DNA of 64,000 nucleotides, taken from NCBI GenBank assembly GCA_013398615.1, contig VZSR01001479.1:14622065-14686064 (forward strand), given 5' to 3'. Position 1 is the stretch's first letter, and each line of letters starts with the position of its first letter. The position numbers and the translations under genes are program-made. Below the pieces are notes generated by a model that had not been told where the DNA came from, searched no databases, and was given only the letters and a program-made list of their open reading frames with translations. Source of the stretch: Brachypodius melanocephalos. Lineage: Eukaryota; Chordata; Aves; Passeriformes; Pycnonotidae. Shown piece by piece: positions 27,730 through 38,569 of the stretch.

Positions 27730-28559
27730 TCAGTGTCAACAAAAATATTTGACTATTGGTTGAAAATAGGTCTAGGAATTGACTTTGTCATTTTAAAGAC
27801 TTAACAATCTTTACTGTTTCATTTTAGTGGTTTTTGTTTTTTCTCTCTGTGGTCTGGAGCTAGGACTTGAATTCTAAATGAAGCCTTGCCTTTTAGTCAG
27901 TGTTCACTTCTGGCTCTTGACAGTCACATTTTGAATGTGCTCAGTAGGAACTAGGAAGGGTTTTGCACCTAGATGTGGGTGACAGTGATCATACCCTGAC
28001 AGGACTGAGCAGGAGGCTGCTGGCTGCAGACTGCTCTGCCATACAGCACAGGAACTGAGTACAGCAGGATTGTCTCACTGGCCATTGTCTTCTGGGACTG
28101 AAAAATGGCCTGACTGGAAGGCAGAAGTACTGAGTAAGTTTACAGGAGAAACTTTTCAAGAAGGAAAATGGGTTATGACGATAAAAAGAAGAGATGCAAA
28201 ACTGGTATCTAGGTGGATTAGTTGAAAACTGGAGTATGGCTGGCTCCATGATAGTCTGCAGATATGATAAAGAGAAGAGGAAAGCCTTACAGCAGAAAGA
28301 GTGTGGGACAGTCTGTGTGATCTTGGGGAAGATTCCTCTGAGATCCTGAGCTGAGCACAGGCTCCCTCTGTTCAGGTCCTATGTTCAGCTCTCCGCTGTG
28401 GATCATACATGTGGGACTTCTCCTCCCAAATCAAGTCCACACAGATATTGAGAGTCATTGACTCACTCAGAGATTGGCTTTCACCAGAGGAAATCGGGAA
28501 AAGTCATTAACCCCACCTTTCTACCCCACAACCAAGTTGCAATCATGTCACCCCAAGCT
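27730..28559. other. Intergenic DNA, no gene seen
   Basis: Nothing is recognised except that the right part (from about 28300) may already belong to the diverged 3' end of the neighbouring old LINE. Confidence 0.5.
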
Positions 28560-30250
28560 GCTATATTTTATCATTGATACAGAAGTTTTGTCCAATGTCT
28601 AATCTAAATCTCCCAAGCTGCTTGGTTTATGCTTCTTAATGGTTTTTCTTCCTAATCTTTCCATCAGGAACAGATTAGTTCCTTATTCTTTGCAACAGCT
28701 TTTTAGTTGAAGAATATTAACCTTCTATCTTTGTTGTTACCTCAGAGAAAAAAAAGATATTTCTTGCAGCCTTCCCTCATGTTTTCTGGACCCCTGTCAA
28801 TTTTTGTTTATCTCCCCTGCTGACTGTTTCATTTCTTACTTGAAATACACTAAACAGGTTGTCATTTCCATGTGAATCTTTACCTGTGGGAATCAGCCCA
28901 CATGGGCTCTTTCAGTAGTCTTTAAGACCCTTTAAACATCCTACTGTGAGGGCTTTGCCCTTCATGCTCAGCTTGTTCCAAGATAGTCTATGGTATTTTC
29001 TCTTATGAATCTAGACAGTTTTGCAAGAACAGATGAGTATTTCTACGTAAGCATTTTGCACTATTGTATTCCATCCATTTTAGATGATCTAAGTCATATC
29101 AAGAACATTTTAGATTCTGATTTTTTTAGTACCTATAACATCTGCACTCCTTCCTTGTTCCATCTGCAAGATTCACACTCATACTTAATATTCAATCTTC
29201 TATACCTCCATTGGAAACACAAAATCTTATACAGGACCAAGAACCACAGAATTCCTTAAAAACATACACATCTTGATGTATTAGAATGGAATTACCCTGT
29301 GGATACAATTATCCAACTAGACTTGACCTCCTGCCCCTTCCTACAGCAGTTTCATGTAGAACACAGTTCACTAGTGTGTCCAAGAGGATATTATAGGAAA
29401 TACCACTACAGGCCTTGTAAAAATTATATAAAATAAATTCAAGCTATGTGACATCTCTAGCTAGTACTTTAACTTCCCTTTAAGACTTTTAGAGTGAAAT
29501 TGCTCAGGGAACTGGAAGACATGTAATGTGATAAGTTATTCTCTAAGCAAGTTTTGCATATTTTAGGCTGAAATTTTGCCCCCTAAATAATTGCACTCTG
29601 GTTGCCGTTGATCTTTTAAGTAAGATTGATGAAAAAAAGAGGAAAAAAGGGCATTAAACTCTTCTACTTCCTTAACATCCTCTGCACTTGCCCATCATAG
29701 AGTACTGGTCCAAATTTCCCTTTGTTTTTCTCCTTTTACCTGTAAAATTTATTTTATTTTTAATAAGTTTTGCTAGTTGTGTCTAGTCCATTTTATCTTT
29801 AGTGACTGTTTACACTCCCTTTACACCCTCCCATGAATGTAATATTGTGCTGGGTTCTCAACCAACTATAGTAGTCTCTATTTTACAGATAACTCTCTTA
29901 AAACTGAAGTCTATTAAAAGGTTGTGAATTAGCTGACTTCTGCTGAATTTCCTTACTTTCTTCTAAAATGCCTTTGTTGCACTTGGTTCCTTACTAACAT
30001 TTCTTAAATGAACTGACAGATATCCATAATCCGTTTTTCCTTTAGATTTGCCTCTTTTTAGATCTTCCCTATTCATTCTCTGAGTTTATTGACATCTGCC
30101 TTCTTGAAATCCAGTGCTGTCAGTCACTTGGATCAGATGGCAGAAGATGACACTATGTTCACTGCAGTGTTGATTTCTTGTAAAACGTTCTATGTGGCAG
30201 CAGACTTTTGAGTTGCCCTCTACCTACCTGCAAAGTTGCAGGGCAGCTGA
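28560..30250 (-). mobile_element. Old, decayed CR1-like LINE, minus strand
   Basis: Read on the plus strand, this follows the reverse complement of an amniote CR1 LINE in order. A 'GTCTAATCTAAATCTCCC' segment lies at about 28595 and a 'TTCCCTCATGTTTTCTGGACCC' type segment near 28770. Next comes a 'GCATTTTGCACTATTGTATTCCATCCATTTTAGA' type segment at about 29050 (weak match), then a 'TCTCTAGCTAGT' motif at about 29452. 'CTGCCTTCTTGAAATCCAGTG' at about 30096 and 'GTTGCCCTCTACCTAC' at about 30210 are further 5' in the element. The region covers much of the reverse transcriptase ORF and the 3' end. Stops and indels are everywhere, so it is long dead. Divergence is much higher than in the CR1 copies at 34, 39 and 53.5 kb. 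The assignment rests on remembered consensus order, not on an alignment. Confidence 0.55.
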
Positions 30251-31577
30251 GAAAGGTGGTGACAATTACAGTGTGTATTAGGCCTTAAGATTTAGGCTGC
30301 TCATCAGAATTTATCAGACAGAATGGGAAGAAAAGTATAACTTCAGAGAAACTTTCTGTAAGGTATTAATAACTTCCCTTGTAATGAATCTCAGTCAATG
30401 TGGACAGAGGATCTATGCTAATGAAGTGTTTAGAACACAAATTCCTTGTGATAATAAATACTCCAGACTAAAGTATGCAAGGATGCTTGCCCTTCCTAGT
30501 TTAATAAAAGCTTAGACCATTATGCAGTGATTTCATGCTGCAATGGACAGACAGTGAGACTTACATATAATGGGGGAGAGGAGGAAAAAAGACAATAAAC
30601 TTCACCTTAAGCAGAAATGGCTGATCAGACCATACTGGACCTCTGCCTTGTAAAAACAGTGACAGAAGCTCTTATATCTAAAGCAAAAGCAGTAAGAATT
30701 TGAGTCCTACTAAAACCCTCCAATATTCTTTAATGTTGGTTGAAACCACTGTAGATACATCATGGCCCCTCTCACAGCTCAGCTAGAGATAGTCCAGAAG
30801 TCAGACCAAGCTTGATGCTTGTATTAGAAAGCTTTCTTATTACAGTTATTTTGACTGACAAAATTACAATGAGAATTCCTTTACTATCACTTCAAGTCAA
30901 TTTGCATTCCCTCAATAATGAAAATTACTTACCAGTAACCAGTCCCAGCTGTAGTCAACTTTTATGACAGCTGTAAACTAATAAAAATGCAGGCATCACG
31001 CTGTCAGTGTGGTGCTGTGAGATAGAGGAGCAAGCCGTGCCTGAAGTTAGAGTACTGGTGATGGTTTAGGGAAATGCAGGCTGTTGAATCACTCTGTTCC
31101 ATGCTGCAGGGAACTGATGTACAGTGTCCATACGCTATCTAGTGGCTCTCTCGATAATGACATTGCCCCTGAATTACTCTTCTTTCACCCATGAATTGCA
31201 GGATTAAAAAATACTTCAGACAAAACTGGAATTTGTGAGTCTGTAACCATTCCCTAATGAATCTAAGACATTTTGAGGTCCTAAGTGATTAAAGAAGAAA
31301 CCTGAAAAGGTCATAAAGCCTGTGTGAATGTGCAGGCAAAACTCTTGATGAGGGCTTCTAGGCAGTCCTGTCATTAACAGAAGTCTGACAGGCACTGGTC
31401 AAGCTGCTAAGATCTTTATCTGTACAGACTTTGTTCTAGATTTATTACTAAAAAACCCACTCAATTTAGGAGAGCTTCATGAACAAATTTAAGTATCTTC
31501 ATTAGTTGCTAGATTCTGCAATATTTTGTGAGGTAAAAGCAGATAATCTACGTATTTTAAACAGAGTGCATAGTAGA
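30251..31577. other. Intergenic DNA, no gene seen
   Basis: AT-rich, with no supportable exon or clear repeat. It lies between the old LINE and the hairpin. Confidence 0.5.
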
Positions 31578-31646
31578 CAGTAATGCAAGGCTAGATGTGT
31601 TTTCTCCATGGGAGAATGGAGACAATCATCTAGCCTTGCATTACTG
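31578..31646. ncRNA. Candidate stem-loop RNA (pre-miRNA-size hairpin)
   Basis: CAGTAATGCAAGGCTAGATG at 31578-31597 is perfectly complementary, without a wobble, to 31627-31646. The 29 bases between continue the fold: TCTCCAT at 31603-31609 pairs with 31616-31622 around a six-base GGGAGA loop, leaving a small internal loop (5 against 4 bases). The whole 69-base unit therefore folds into one rod with a 20-bp lower stem, an internal loop, a 7-bp upper stem and a tight loop. That is the size of a microRNA precursor. Flanking bases outside the stem do not pair. Both strands would fold, so strand is undecided. A perfect lower stem is unusual for an animal miRNA, and a small palindromic transposon remnant is the main alternative. 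Confidence 0.35.
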
Positions 31647-32536
31647 GGGAATGCTAATCTTCATCCCTTGAGATCATGGACTAGGAAGATGTGAAGATCA
31701 CACATAACAGCGTTCTCCTGATCTTCTGTTTCTGCCAGGGATGTGATTGATCTTCACTAAAACAAACAGCCCTTCTCTTTAGTTATTTATCTGTGAAATG
31801 GAGATTGTACTGTTCTGTGAAAGCTAGAACTGCTTTATAGATGAGTACTACTGTTGTAAAGGCCTTATTTTCTATATTTTATATATAAGAAACAGAAAAT
31901 ATTGTATTTACATATGGCCTGTGCCAGCACATTTAGGGGTATAATCTGAGCTACAAACGAGCACACAAAGTCGTTATATTTGAAAAATAAAAATAAAAAG
32001 AACTCTGATTCACCATCACTCTTAGCAATTTTGCAGTTGTCTACTTAATAACTGAGAAATCTCCCTAGACAGCTCTTAAAACACTTATCTTTAATTGTAC
32101 TTAATTACATATGTGTATTTGTTTTAGGAGGCTGAGTAAAGACATGAGGATGCAGATTTCAGCTTGGGTAAGTTTTCTTGAACTGTTCTTTCTAGGAAAG
32201 CAGAAATTTTATTTTGTTCTTTATGCATATCAAAGGTGGCAATTTTGTTTTCCCTTTTCAGTAAATATTTTTTCTATTTATACTTCTGAATCTTTAAAAC
32301 AAATTTCAAATAGCTGGCAAATAATGTTCATATTACCAGAATTTATCATGATTTCCAGTATGAAGCTTCTATGGTGCATGTTTTTTGCCACATGCAATAG
32401 CAGTTAATAAACATGGACATGAATACAACAGAAGTATAGAAGTTGACTCAGAGGTGGTAGCACGTGATGAGAAAACTGTGCAAGAGTCATGCCCCTTCAT
32501 CTCAAATAAACCCAAATCTCAGAACCTTAAATATCG
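31647..32536. other. Intergenic DNA, no gene seen
   Basis: AT-rich. A short segment around 31782-31870 faintly resembles an old MIR-type SINE but is too degraded to call. Confidence 0.5.
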
Positions 32537-33085
32537 TGCTAATTTTGGCTGGCAAAGAGTTAATTTTCTTCACAGTGGCTAGTATGGAGCTGTGTTTTGG
32601 ATTTGTGCTGAAAATAGAGTTAGCAACACAGGGATTTTTCATTATTGATGAGCAGAGCTTACATAGAGTCTTTTTTTCTGCCTCTCATCCCACCACACCA
32701 GTGAGAGGTGCACAAAGAGCTGAGAGAGGACACAGCCAGGACAGCTGACCCCAAAGGACCAAAGGGATCTTCCTGAGCATTTGGTGTCATCCTCAGCCTA
32801 TGAAGGTAAGGGGGGATGAAGGAAGAGAGGGAGGGGTCTATTTGGAGTGATGGCATTTGTCTTCCCAAGCAATCATTATGTGTGATGGAGCCGTGCTCTC
32901 CTGACATGCATCTGCCCATGGGCAGGAGTGAAGGAATTCTCCATTTTGCTTTGCTTTAGCTATTAAACTATCTTCATTTCAACCCCCAAGTTTTCTCACT
33001 TTTGCCCTTCTGATTCTCTCTGTCATCTGACCAGGGGGAGTGAGCAGCTCTGTGGTCCCTTGCTGCCAGCTGGGGTTAAACTATA
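32537..33085 (+). mobile_element. Avian endogenous retrovirus solo LTR
   Basis: The start (TGCTAATTTTGGCTGG) and the following 'AGAGTTAATTTTCTTCACAG' match an LTR family that I recall as common in songbird genomes. A 'GTGCACAAAGAGCTGAGAG' segment is followed by 'CAGCTGACCCC' and a weakened TATA region near 32798. 'GTGATGGAGCC' and an ATTAAA polyadenylation signal at 32962-32967 come next. The end is 'CTGGGGTTAAAC' near 33083. No primer-binding site or internal retroviral sequence follows, so it is most likely a solo LTR left by recombination. Target-site duplications were not identified and the exact ends are approximate. It lies in the same orientation as TTC7A and opposite to MCFD2. Confidence 0.7.
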
Positions 33086-33967
33086 AGAGCAATAGATAAG
33101 AGTTGACAGGGCTACAGGCAACCTGCTTTAACTGCTCAAAGCTGAGCAGCTTAACCTCTTCTGCCCTCTTAGCCACTAGCATTTCCTACATGTTTTTTCC
33201 AATTCAACATTCACTCCAGATCACTCAGCCTCAGAAGAGATTAAAAAAAAAAAAAAAAGTAACTGAAAGAATTTCCTTTTAAGATGACTGTGAGTAAGAG
33301 AAGACAGGCTTAAAAACACATCAGCAAATGATGTACATTTCTTACTAGCACTTCCAGCCTTGTGTATCCTATCAGCATGCAAAAACCCCAGCTTAATTTT
33401 ATTGCTTGTACAACCAGCACAAACCTGGCCACAAAGGTTTCAAAATAAATAATTAGTACAAGAAAAAAAAATCCAACACTCAGGTTTCATTGCACAAACA
33501 TTTAAAGAGAGGAAATAATTTCTTTTACAAATGTGTTTCTTTTGTATAAGAATAATTTTGTACAGAAAATAGCTCTTTATACATTTTACAGAAATAGGCT
33601 AACATTTAGATTCTTTATTAATGAATAATCACTGAATGCAATTTAAGATTTCAGTTATGTTTCAGTCACCAAACATTAATAACACAGTAATACATCACTG
33701 CTCTAATATCCTTAAACCGCTTGACTTATCAAATATTGAGTCAAGACACTGAAAACATTCCTAGAGTCATGAAAATTTGAAAACATTTAAGTAGCTTGAA
33801 ACTGTTAAATTATGAAATACTTCCTGAAAGTAATACCATAATTTAAGTGTCAAGGAATACGAACTTAAACCTTACCAAGGCAGCATTACTTGCTCACTCC
33901 TGCTTGCTAATACTGTAAAACCCAAATTGAACAAAGCTTTAATATTAAACTAATTTACTACTAGTGT
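33086..33967. other. AT-rich flank, possible distal MCFD2 3' UTR
   Basis: No coding exon. A run of 16 A bases lies at 33243-33258. A minus-strand AATAAA stands at 33614-33619. Mammalian MCFD2 transcripts have long 3' UTRs, so some of this could be transcribed from the right, but the sequence alone does not decide it. Confidence 0.4.
33243..33258 (+). repeat. Poly-A run
   Basis: Sixteen consecutive A bases, without an obvious retrotransposon body attached on its left side. Confidence 0.9.
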
Positions 33968-34755
33968 GACCTTCAAAACACTCCTGAAGGATAGGATGCT
34001 ATCCAGAAGGACCTGGACAAGCTTGAGAACTGGGCCCACAGGAATCTCATGAGGTTTAACAAAACCAACTACAAGGTATTGTTCCTGGATGGAGCAACCC
34101 TGGTATCAACACAGGCTGGGGCATGAAGGGATCAAGAGCAGCCCAGCTGAGAAGGACTTGGTGGTGCTGGTGGAGGAGAGGCTGGAGATGATCCAGCCAT
34201 GGGCACTCACAGCCCAGAAAGCCAAACGTGTCCTGGGCTGCATCCAAAGCAGTGTGGACGGCAGGGGAGGGAGGGGATTCTGCCCCTCTGCTCTGCTGAG
34301 ACCCCACCTGGAACACTGCATCCAGCACAGGAGAGACATGGACCTGTTGGAGAGAGTCCAGAGGAGACCACGAAGGGATTAGAGGGATGGAGCACCTCTC
34401 CTGTGAGGAAAGGCTGAGACAACTGGGCTTGCTCAGCCTGGAAAATAGAAGGCTTTGGGGTGACTTAATTGCAGCCATCCAGTAGCTGAAGGGAGCCTAC
34501 ATAAAAGATGGAGTGGGACTCTTTAAAAGAGTATGTAGTGACAGAGGCTAGGTTTAGATAAGATGTTAAGAAGAAATTCTTTACTCTGTGGGTGGAAACT
34601 GGAACAGGCCGCACAGAGAAGCTGTAGATGCTCTAGCACTGGAGAGGGAGCACCTGAGCAACCTGTTCTAGTGGAAATGTGTCCCTGATCATGGCAGGGG
34701 TGTTGGTACTGAATGATCTGTAAGGTCCCTTCCAACCAAGGCCATTCTATGACAC
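33968..34755 (+). mobile_element. CR1 LINE, 5'-truncated copy
   Basis: About 790 bases of a typical avian CR1. It begins in the end of the reverse transcriptase ORF ('ATGCTATCCAGAAGGACCTG' at about 33997). It passes 'CTGGGCTGCATCCAAAGCAG', 'ACATGGACCTGTTGGAGAG' and 'GAGGAAAGGCTGAGACAACT', and ends with 'AAGGTCCCTTCCAACCAAGG' and 'CCATTCTATGA' at about 34755. The ORF is broken by stops and small indels. Being 5'-truncated is normal for CR1, which is copied from its 3' end. It lies within the interval where the MCFD2 3' UTR could run, in antisense to it. Confidence 0.85.
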
Positions 34756-34993
34756 AAAACGAGATAGCAGAAGCTACTCTAGCAAATGCTATACAGCATT
34801 AACACAACATATAAATGTAATAAAAATACTTCCATTTTCTTAAGAAAACATGGAAAGTAGATTTTAAAAAAAACCAACCCAGTAAATTAAGATATAAAAA
34901 GTGAATTTGTAAAGGACAAAAATTGAAAAACACATGTATATATATTTATATGTAAGGGTATGCTAGGATGTACATATATTGAAAAATACTCAA

Positions 34994-35548
34994 TTTATTC
35001 AAAGACTTTTTAAAGTCCTTATGTGTCATGTGGAACTCAAACATAAGCCACACTCAAATGCTTTCCCTCTACAACTGCTGTTTCAAGCACCTGTACTTAT
35101 CTGCAGATTTCCTTGTAAATTAGAGAGAAGGTTAAGGCATTTACCCTTGGAATACAACTATATGCAGTAATCATTTCTTCTTTTCTAGATATAATTTTAA
35201 ATAGAAGATGTAAGCAAATAAGAACTATAAAACCCAATGTCTGAAACCCTGAAATTTAGATGTTAATTAATTTAATATTCATACAGAGCTATTTAGGAGT
35301 TTGCCAACTGTACCCTGTGTGAGTACTGTTGACACTTCCATGCTTCTTGATTTAAATGTGTAGTTATGTTTAGTCAAACATGGCTCTCACTCCAAGTTAG
35401 CAAAACTCTTGACACATATAACTTTCAAATAAATTCTGCTGGAACTGGTACACCTCTTCTTCTCACAGCACAGAGGTTGATACAAGACAGTAATGAGTCA
35501 CATTATATTAGTTCACATTTTCATGTGGTTAGAAGGAGAAACAAACCC
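34994..35548 (-). other. MCFD2: Probable MCFD2 3' UTR with polyadenylation signals
   Basis: AT-rich sequence directly downstream of the MCFD2 stop codon. Candidate minus-strand polyadenylation signals are ATTAAA at 35271-35276 and AATAAA at 34994-34999. Which one is used, and whether a longer form reads through the CR1 further left, cannot be told from sequence. Confidence 0.45.
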
Positions 35549-35680
35549 TTATTCCAGTGATTTTGCAAATTCTGCATAGTCAATGTATCCGTCATTGTTC
35601 TTGTCATCATCTCTCAAAACATCATCTATTAGACTAATCAGCTCTTCTTCCTTCATTGCTTGGGTGTGCTCACCACCTTC
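35549..35680 (-). CDS. MCFD2: MCFD2 last coding exon
   Basis: 44 codons including the stop, phase 0 at the acceptor (TTTTGTAG before 35680). It encodes EGGEHTQAMKEEELISLIDD, then the second EF-hand loop and the C-terminus FAKSLE. The stop codon is at 35549-35551. Confidence 0.96.
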   Translation of the reverse strand, partial: EGGEHTQAMKEEELISLIDDVLRDDDKNNDGYIDYAEFAKSLE

Positions 35681-37693
35681 CTACAAAAACAAAACCATAG
35701 TGAACGGTTTAGCAGTGTTTCCCATCTAGTGACACATGTGACAGATTACCGACGACTAAATTTTTACTAAGCCGTTCATGTTTGGTGCTAATTTGGCCCT
35801 AAGTTTTATGTAATAATTTATAATGTAAGCAAATTTCATCAGGTGGAAACTTTGAAGTCAAAGGACTTCAGAACACGCATTCCACAGTCAATATTCTTGG
35901 TCAGAAGTTCCAAAAGCTGAATACCACAACGTATAATGATGGGCAATCATCTAATAAATGCATTCTTAATTAGGATCTTGATGTAATATAGACACTGTAG
36001 TTTCTGTACACAGAAACACCTTACAGTAACACAGAAGTGAAAAAATTCAGCACTGTACTTAAAATCAGTAAAATTCTTAGTAACACTCCTTATGGGAACA
36101 CTAAGAGGTGCCTTTGCACAAGAAACAGCCAGTCATTATTCTGTTCTTAACTCAGTATTTTTTCCACAAGTTATCAGAAGGAAGTTATTCTGAATTGTAA
36201 CTTCCAGAAGGTCAATATGAGATAATGTGTTTCTACTGTGTTCCTAATGACTGGAAAGAAAAATTGAGTTTAGGAAGAGGCAAACCATAGCAGGTTCTTC
36301 TAATACCTCTTTGTGTAAGAGGTTTTTTATAGTTTGTGTATACACAGCAGTAACAGGCTGAAGTTGAAAATGGTGTTATATCACATGATATTTCTACAAA
36401 TTCTCGTGTCCCATTTTGGATGACTTCCCTTTCTCCCCTTCCCTACTTGTCAAAGTAAGCCCTCTGTAAAATGATTTTCACTCTGGAGCCCTTCCTGATT
36501 CTAGAGTTTAAACTAAAATGGAAACTTCCTAAAAACTGCAGTGTGACATGAAAAGCTGTGATAATATACATTTATAAATTCAAGCTGAACTATCAGGAGA
36601 AAAATAGTCTCATTTTCAGGCCAAACCGTAACTGCACTGAAGATGTGTTGCAACTGTTCTGCTGCTTTTAGAGTCAGAACTGTTTCCACATATGCCCTTA
36701 CAAAACTACACCAACCTCTTTGTGGACATGTGAGATAGCAGTAGCAAGTTCTAACCCATCTAGCAAATTATTGCCATCGTAATCATGCATTTTGAAGTAA
36801 TGGAGCTGCAACTCTTGTGGAGACATCTCAGATTCTGGTTTCTCGATAACACCTTCCAAGTGTTCCATGATGTGTCTAAGAAAAAACCCACAACATTTTC
36901 ATCAGTTAATATTTAATGCTCTGTTTACAGAAAATTTAGTCTTTGATCAAATATTGTACATCTAAAAGCACCCTGGACAACTAAAAGCTACAGTTTGATA
37001 TCAAGATAAAAGGGGCACAAAGGTTGTTTGTTAGAGGGGCTATAGAGGCTTCTAATACTTTAGACAGCTATTTCTGTTTCTTCTGGCCTACTTAGCAGGC
37101 TATCAAAACAACTCAAGCAGAACCCAGAATCTTTTTTTGGCAGTCTTCCAAAGCACAGGAACTGGAGGAAGCTCTTTCCTAGTCAACCATGAAGTGTTCT
37201 AGAGAGTTTTATTTGCTCCTAGAAGTGTTCTGCATTTATGAAGAAGCAAATGAGAAAGTCTAACTCTACCTGCTAGGAATATGATTTTGTCCAAAGTATG
37301 TTAATATGGGTAAGCAGGATTTTTAATAAGAATTTTTTTATAGCATAAATAGGGCTAAAGGCTCCAGAGAGATTTTTCTAAATCTTGTATCTCTACAAAT
37401 TTATCGAGCATGTCTCATATCTGGCTTTAGCTAATCATACAACATTCTGAGAAAACAGGATGTCCTACGCTTAAGTCCAACTCGCATAACACTTTAGATA
37501 AGAAAATCATTAAGAAGTAAAGTTTACACTTTTAAAACAGAAACACATACTCTTTATCTTGTACCAAGTTCTTATCAAGGCGAATATTTGGATGTTGACT
37601 CTCTCCTACGTGTTCCTCAGCTAGGGCAGAGATGAAGAATGCAGCCATAGCAAAGCAGAATAGCAAATGTGTTTTGAACATCCTTTGGGCCAT
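35549..37693 (-). CDS. MCFD2: MCFD2, EF-hand ER export co-receptor (three coding exons)
   Basis: Coding exons are 37693-37551, 36875-36716 and 35680-35549, joined in frame to 144 residues plus a TAA stop; the human protein has 146. All introns have GT-AG ends. Residues 1-25 form a signal peptide (hydrophobic core LLFCFAMAAFFISALA). Two EF-hands follow, with calcium loops at about D79-E90 (DYDGNNLLDGLE) and D127-E138 (DKNNDGYIDYAE). The end FAKSLE resembles mammalian MCFD2. The protein binds the lectin LMAN1 (ERGIC-53) in the early secretory pathway. Together they carry coagulation factors V and VIII from the ER to the Golgi; loss of either causes combined deficiency in people. All calcium ligands look intact, so the gene should be functional. 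The N-terminal third is the least conserved part. It is divergently arranged with TTC7A. Confidence 0.95.
36716..36875 (-). CDS. MCFD2: MCFD2 middle coding exon, first EF-hand
   Basis: 160 bases: the last base of a split glutamate codon, then 53 codons beginning HIMEHLEGVIEKPESEMSPQ and ending HVHKE. It carries the first EF-hand (YFKMHDYDGNNLLDGLEL). The acceptor is CTTAG and the donor GTTGGT, a less common but valid GT donor. Confidence 0.96.
37551..37693 (-). CDS. MCFD2: MCFD2 first coding exon, signal peptide
   Basis: The ATG at 37693-37691 opens a frame beginning MAQRMFKTHLLFCFAMAAFF, a typical signal peptide. A second in-frame ATG lies four codons later (M5), so the exact start is open. 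The exon ends in ...VQDKE with a donor GTATGT at 37550. The acceptor before it (TGTAG ending at 37703) leaves nine bases of 5' UTR in this exon, so transcription must start in an upstream non-coding exon. Confidence 0.92.
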
Positions 37694-37702
37694 TGTGATC
37701 TC

Positions 37703-38467
37703 CTACAAAAAGGAAAACATCCCCCCCAAAAAAAGAGATGAAAAACGCAATCTACTTTCAGCAGGTTTAGACAGTGCTTAGAAACAACTCCACTAAGTTT
37801 CAGAATAGAAGAACTTGCTGCATTAGAAACTCTTGGCAAGCAGAGAACCAGAGAGCTCCAATTAAGAGATTTTACGAGGGTCCCTATTTTAATGAATTAT
37901 GCAGTAATTTTCAGATAATGTCCTTTTTTTTTTTTTTTTTCCATAGCCAATGCATACACCTTAGCCACGCTTGGATTTTCACATACCTTCCAGACAAACA
38001 AGCAACCGTACCCTCTGCCTCAGGCAGACCTGCCCCACAGCTATGGGAGCAAAGGTCGCTTAAGGCATCGAAGCGGCTCCATCTGATTAGCAGCTGTATT
38101 ATGACTGAATTCCCTAAAGGCCGCACAGCTGGGAAGACGTCACGCAGCCATACATGCGCGCGCTTGACGGGCAGGTGACAGGGTACAGAGCTCCAGAGGG
38201 GCCGAGCGCGCTGCTGAGGGCAGCCAATGCGCGTGCTGGCGGCTTCCGCTCCTGTTCTTCTCCCGGACCCTGATGAAGCTACCCCCGGTTGCACCGGCAC
38301 GGCGCTGGCCACCGGCCAGGCTCCTACCCCCGGCTGGATCCCCGGGAAAGCGCCGCCGCAGCGGGATGAGGCCGGGCCCACCGCCCCCCGCCCAGGCCCC
38401 AGCACCCCCGCTCCAGCACTGGCTGTCGGAGCGGTCAGAGAGGCCCCGCCGCCGCCAGCCTACGTAC
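37703..38467 (-). other. MCFD2: MCFD2 intron 1
   Basis: Lies between the non-coding first exon and the ATG exon. It contains an 18-20 base T run near 37925-37941. On the promoter side it enters the CpG island, with an AGACGTCA half-CRE at 38135-38142 and a CCAAT motif at 38224-38228. Confidence 0.6.
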
Positions 38468-38560
38468 CCTCGGGCGGGTCTGCGCCGTGCCGTGGGCTCC
38501 GGGCTGCGCACAGGCTGGACACCATTCCCAGGACACCATCCCGGGATCACCCCTGACCTG
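38468..38560 (-). other. MCFD2: Predicted MCFD2 non-coding first exon
   Basis: A strong minus-strand donor (GAGG then GTACGTAGG) ends this exon at 38468. It sits in the CpG island just downstream of a CCAAT box and GC boxes. The right limit is an estimate of the start site, set by the CCAAT box at 38587-38591; CpG-island promoters often have several starts. Confidence 0.55.
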
Positions 38561-38569
38561 ACGCTGCCC

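Noticed and set aside
31782..31870. Possible MIR-type SINE (TTATCTGTGAAATGGAGAT)
   Set aside because: The match is a single short phrase. Too weak to call without a sensitive search.
34056..34478. 140-codon minus-strand and 97-codon plus-strand frames
   Set aside because: Both are inside the CR1 copy. The plus frame is a remnant of the LINE ORF2 end and the minus one is its shadow.
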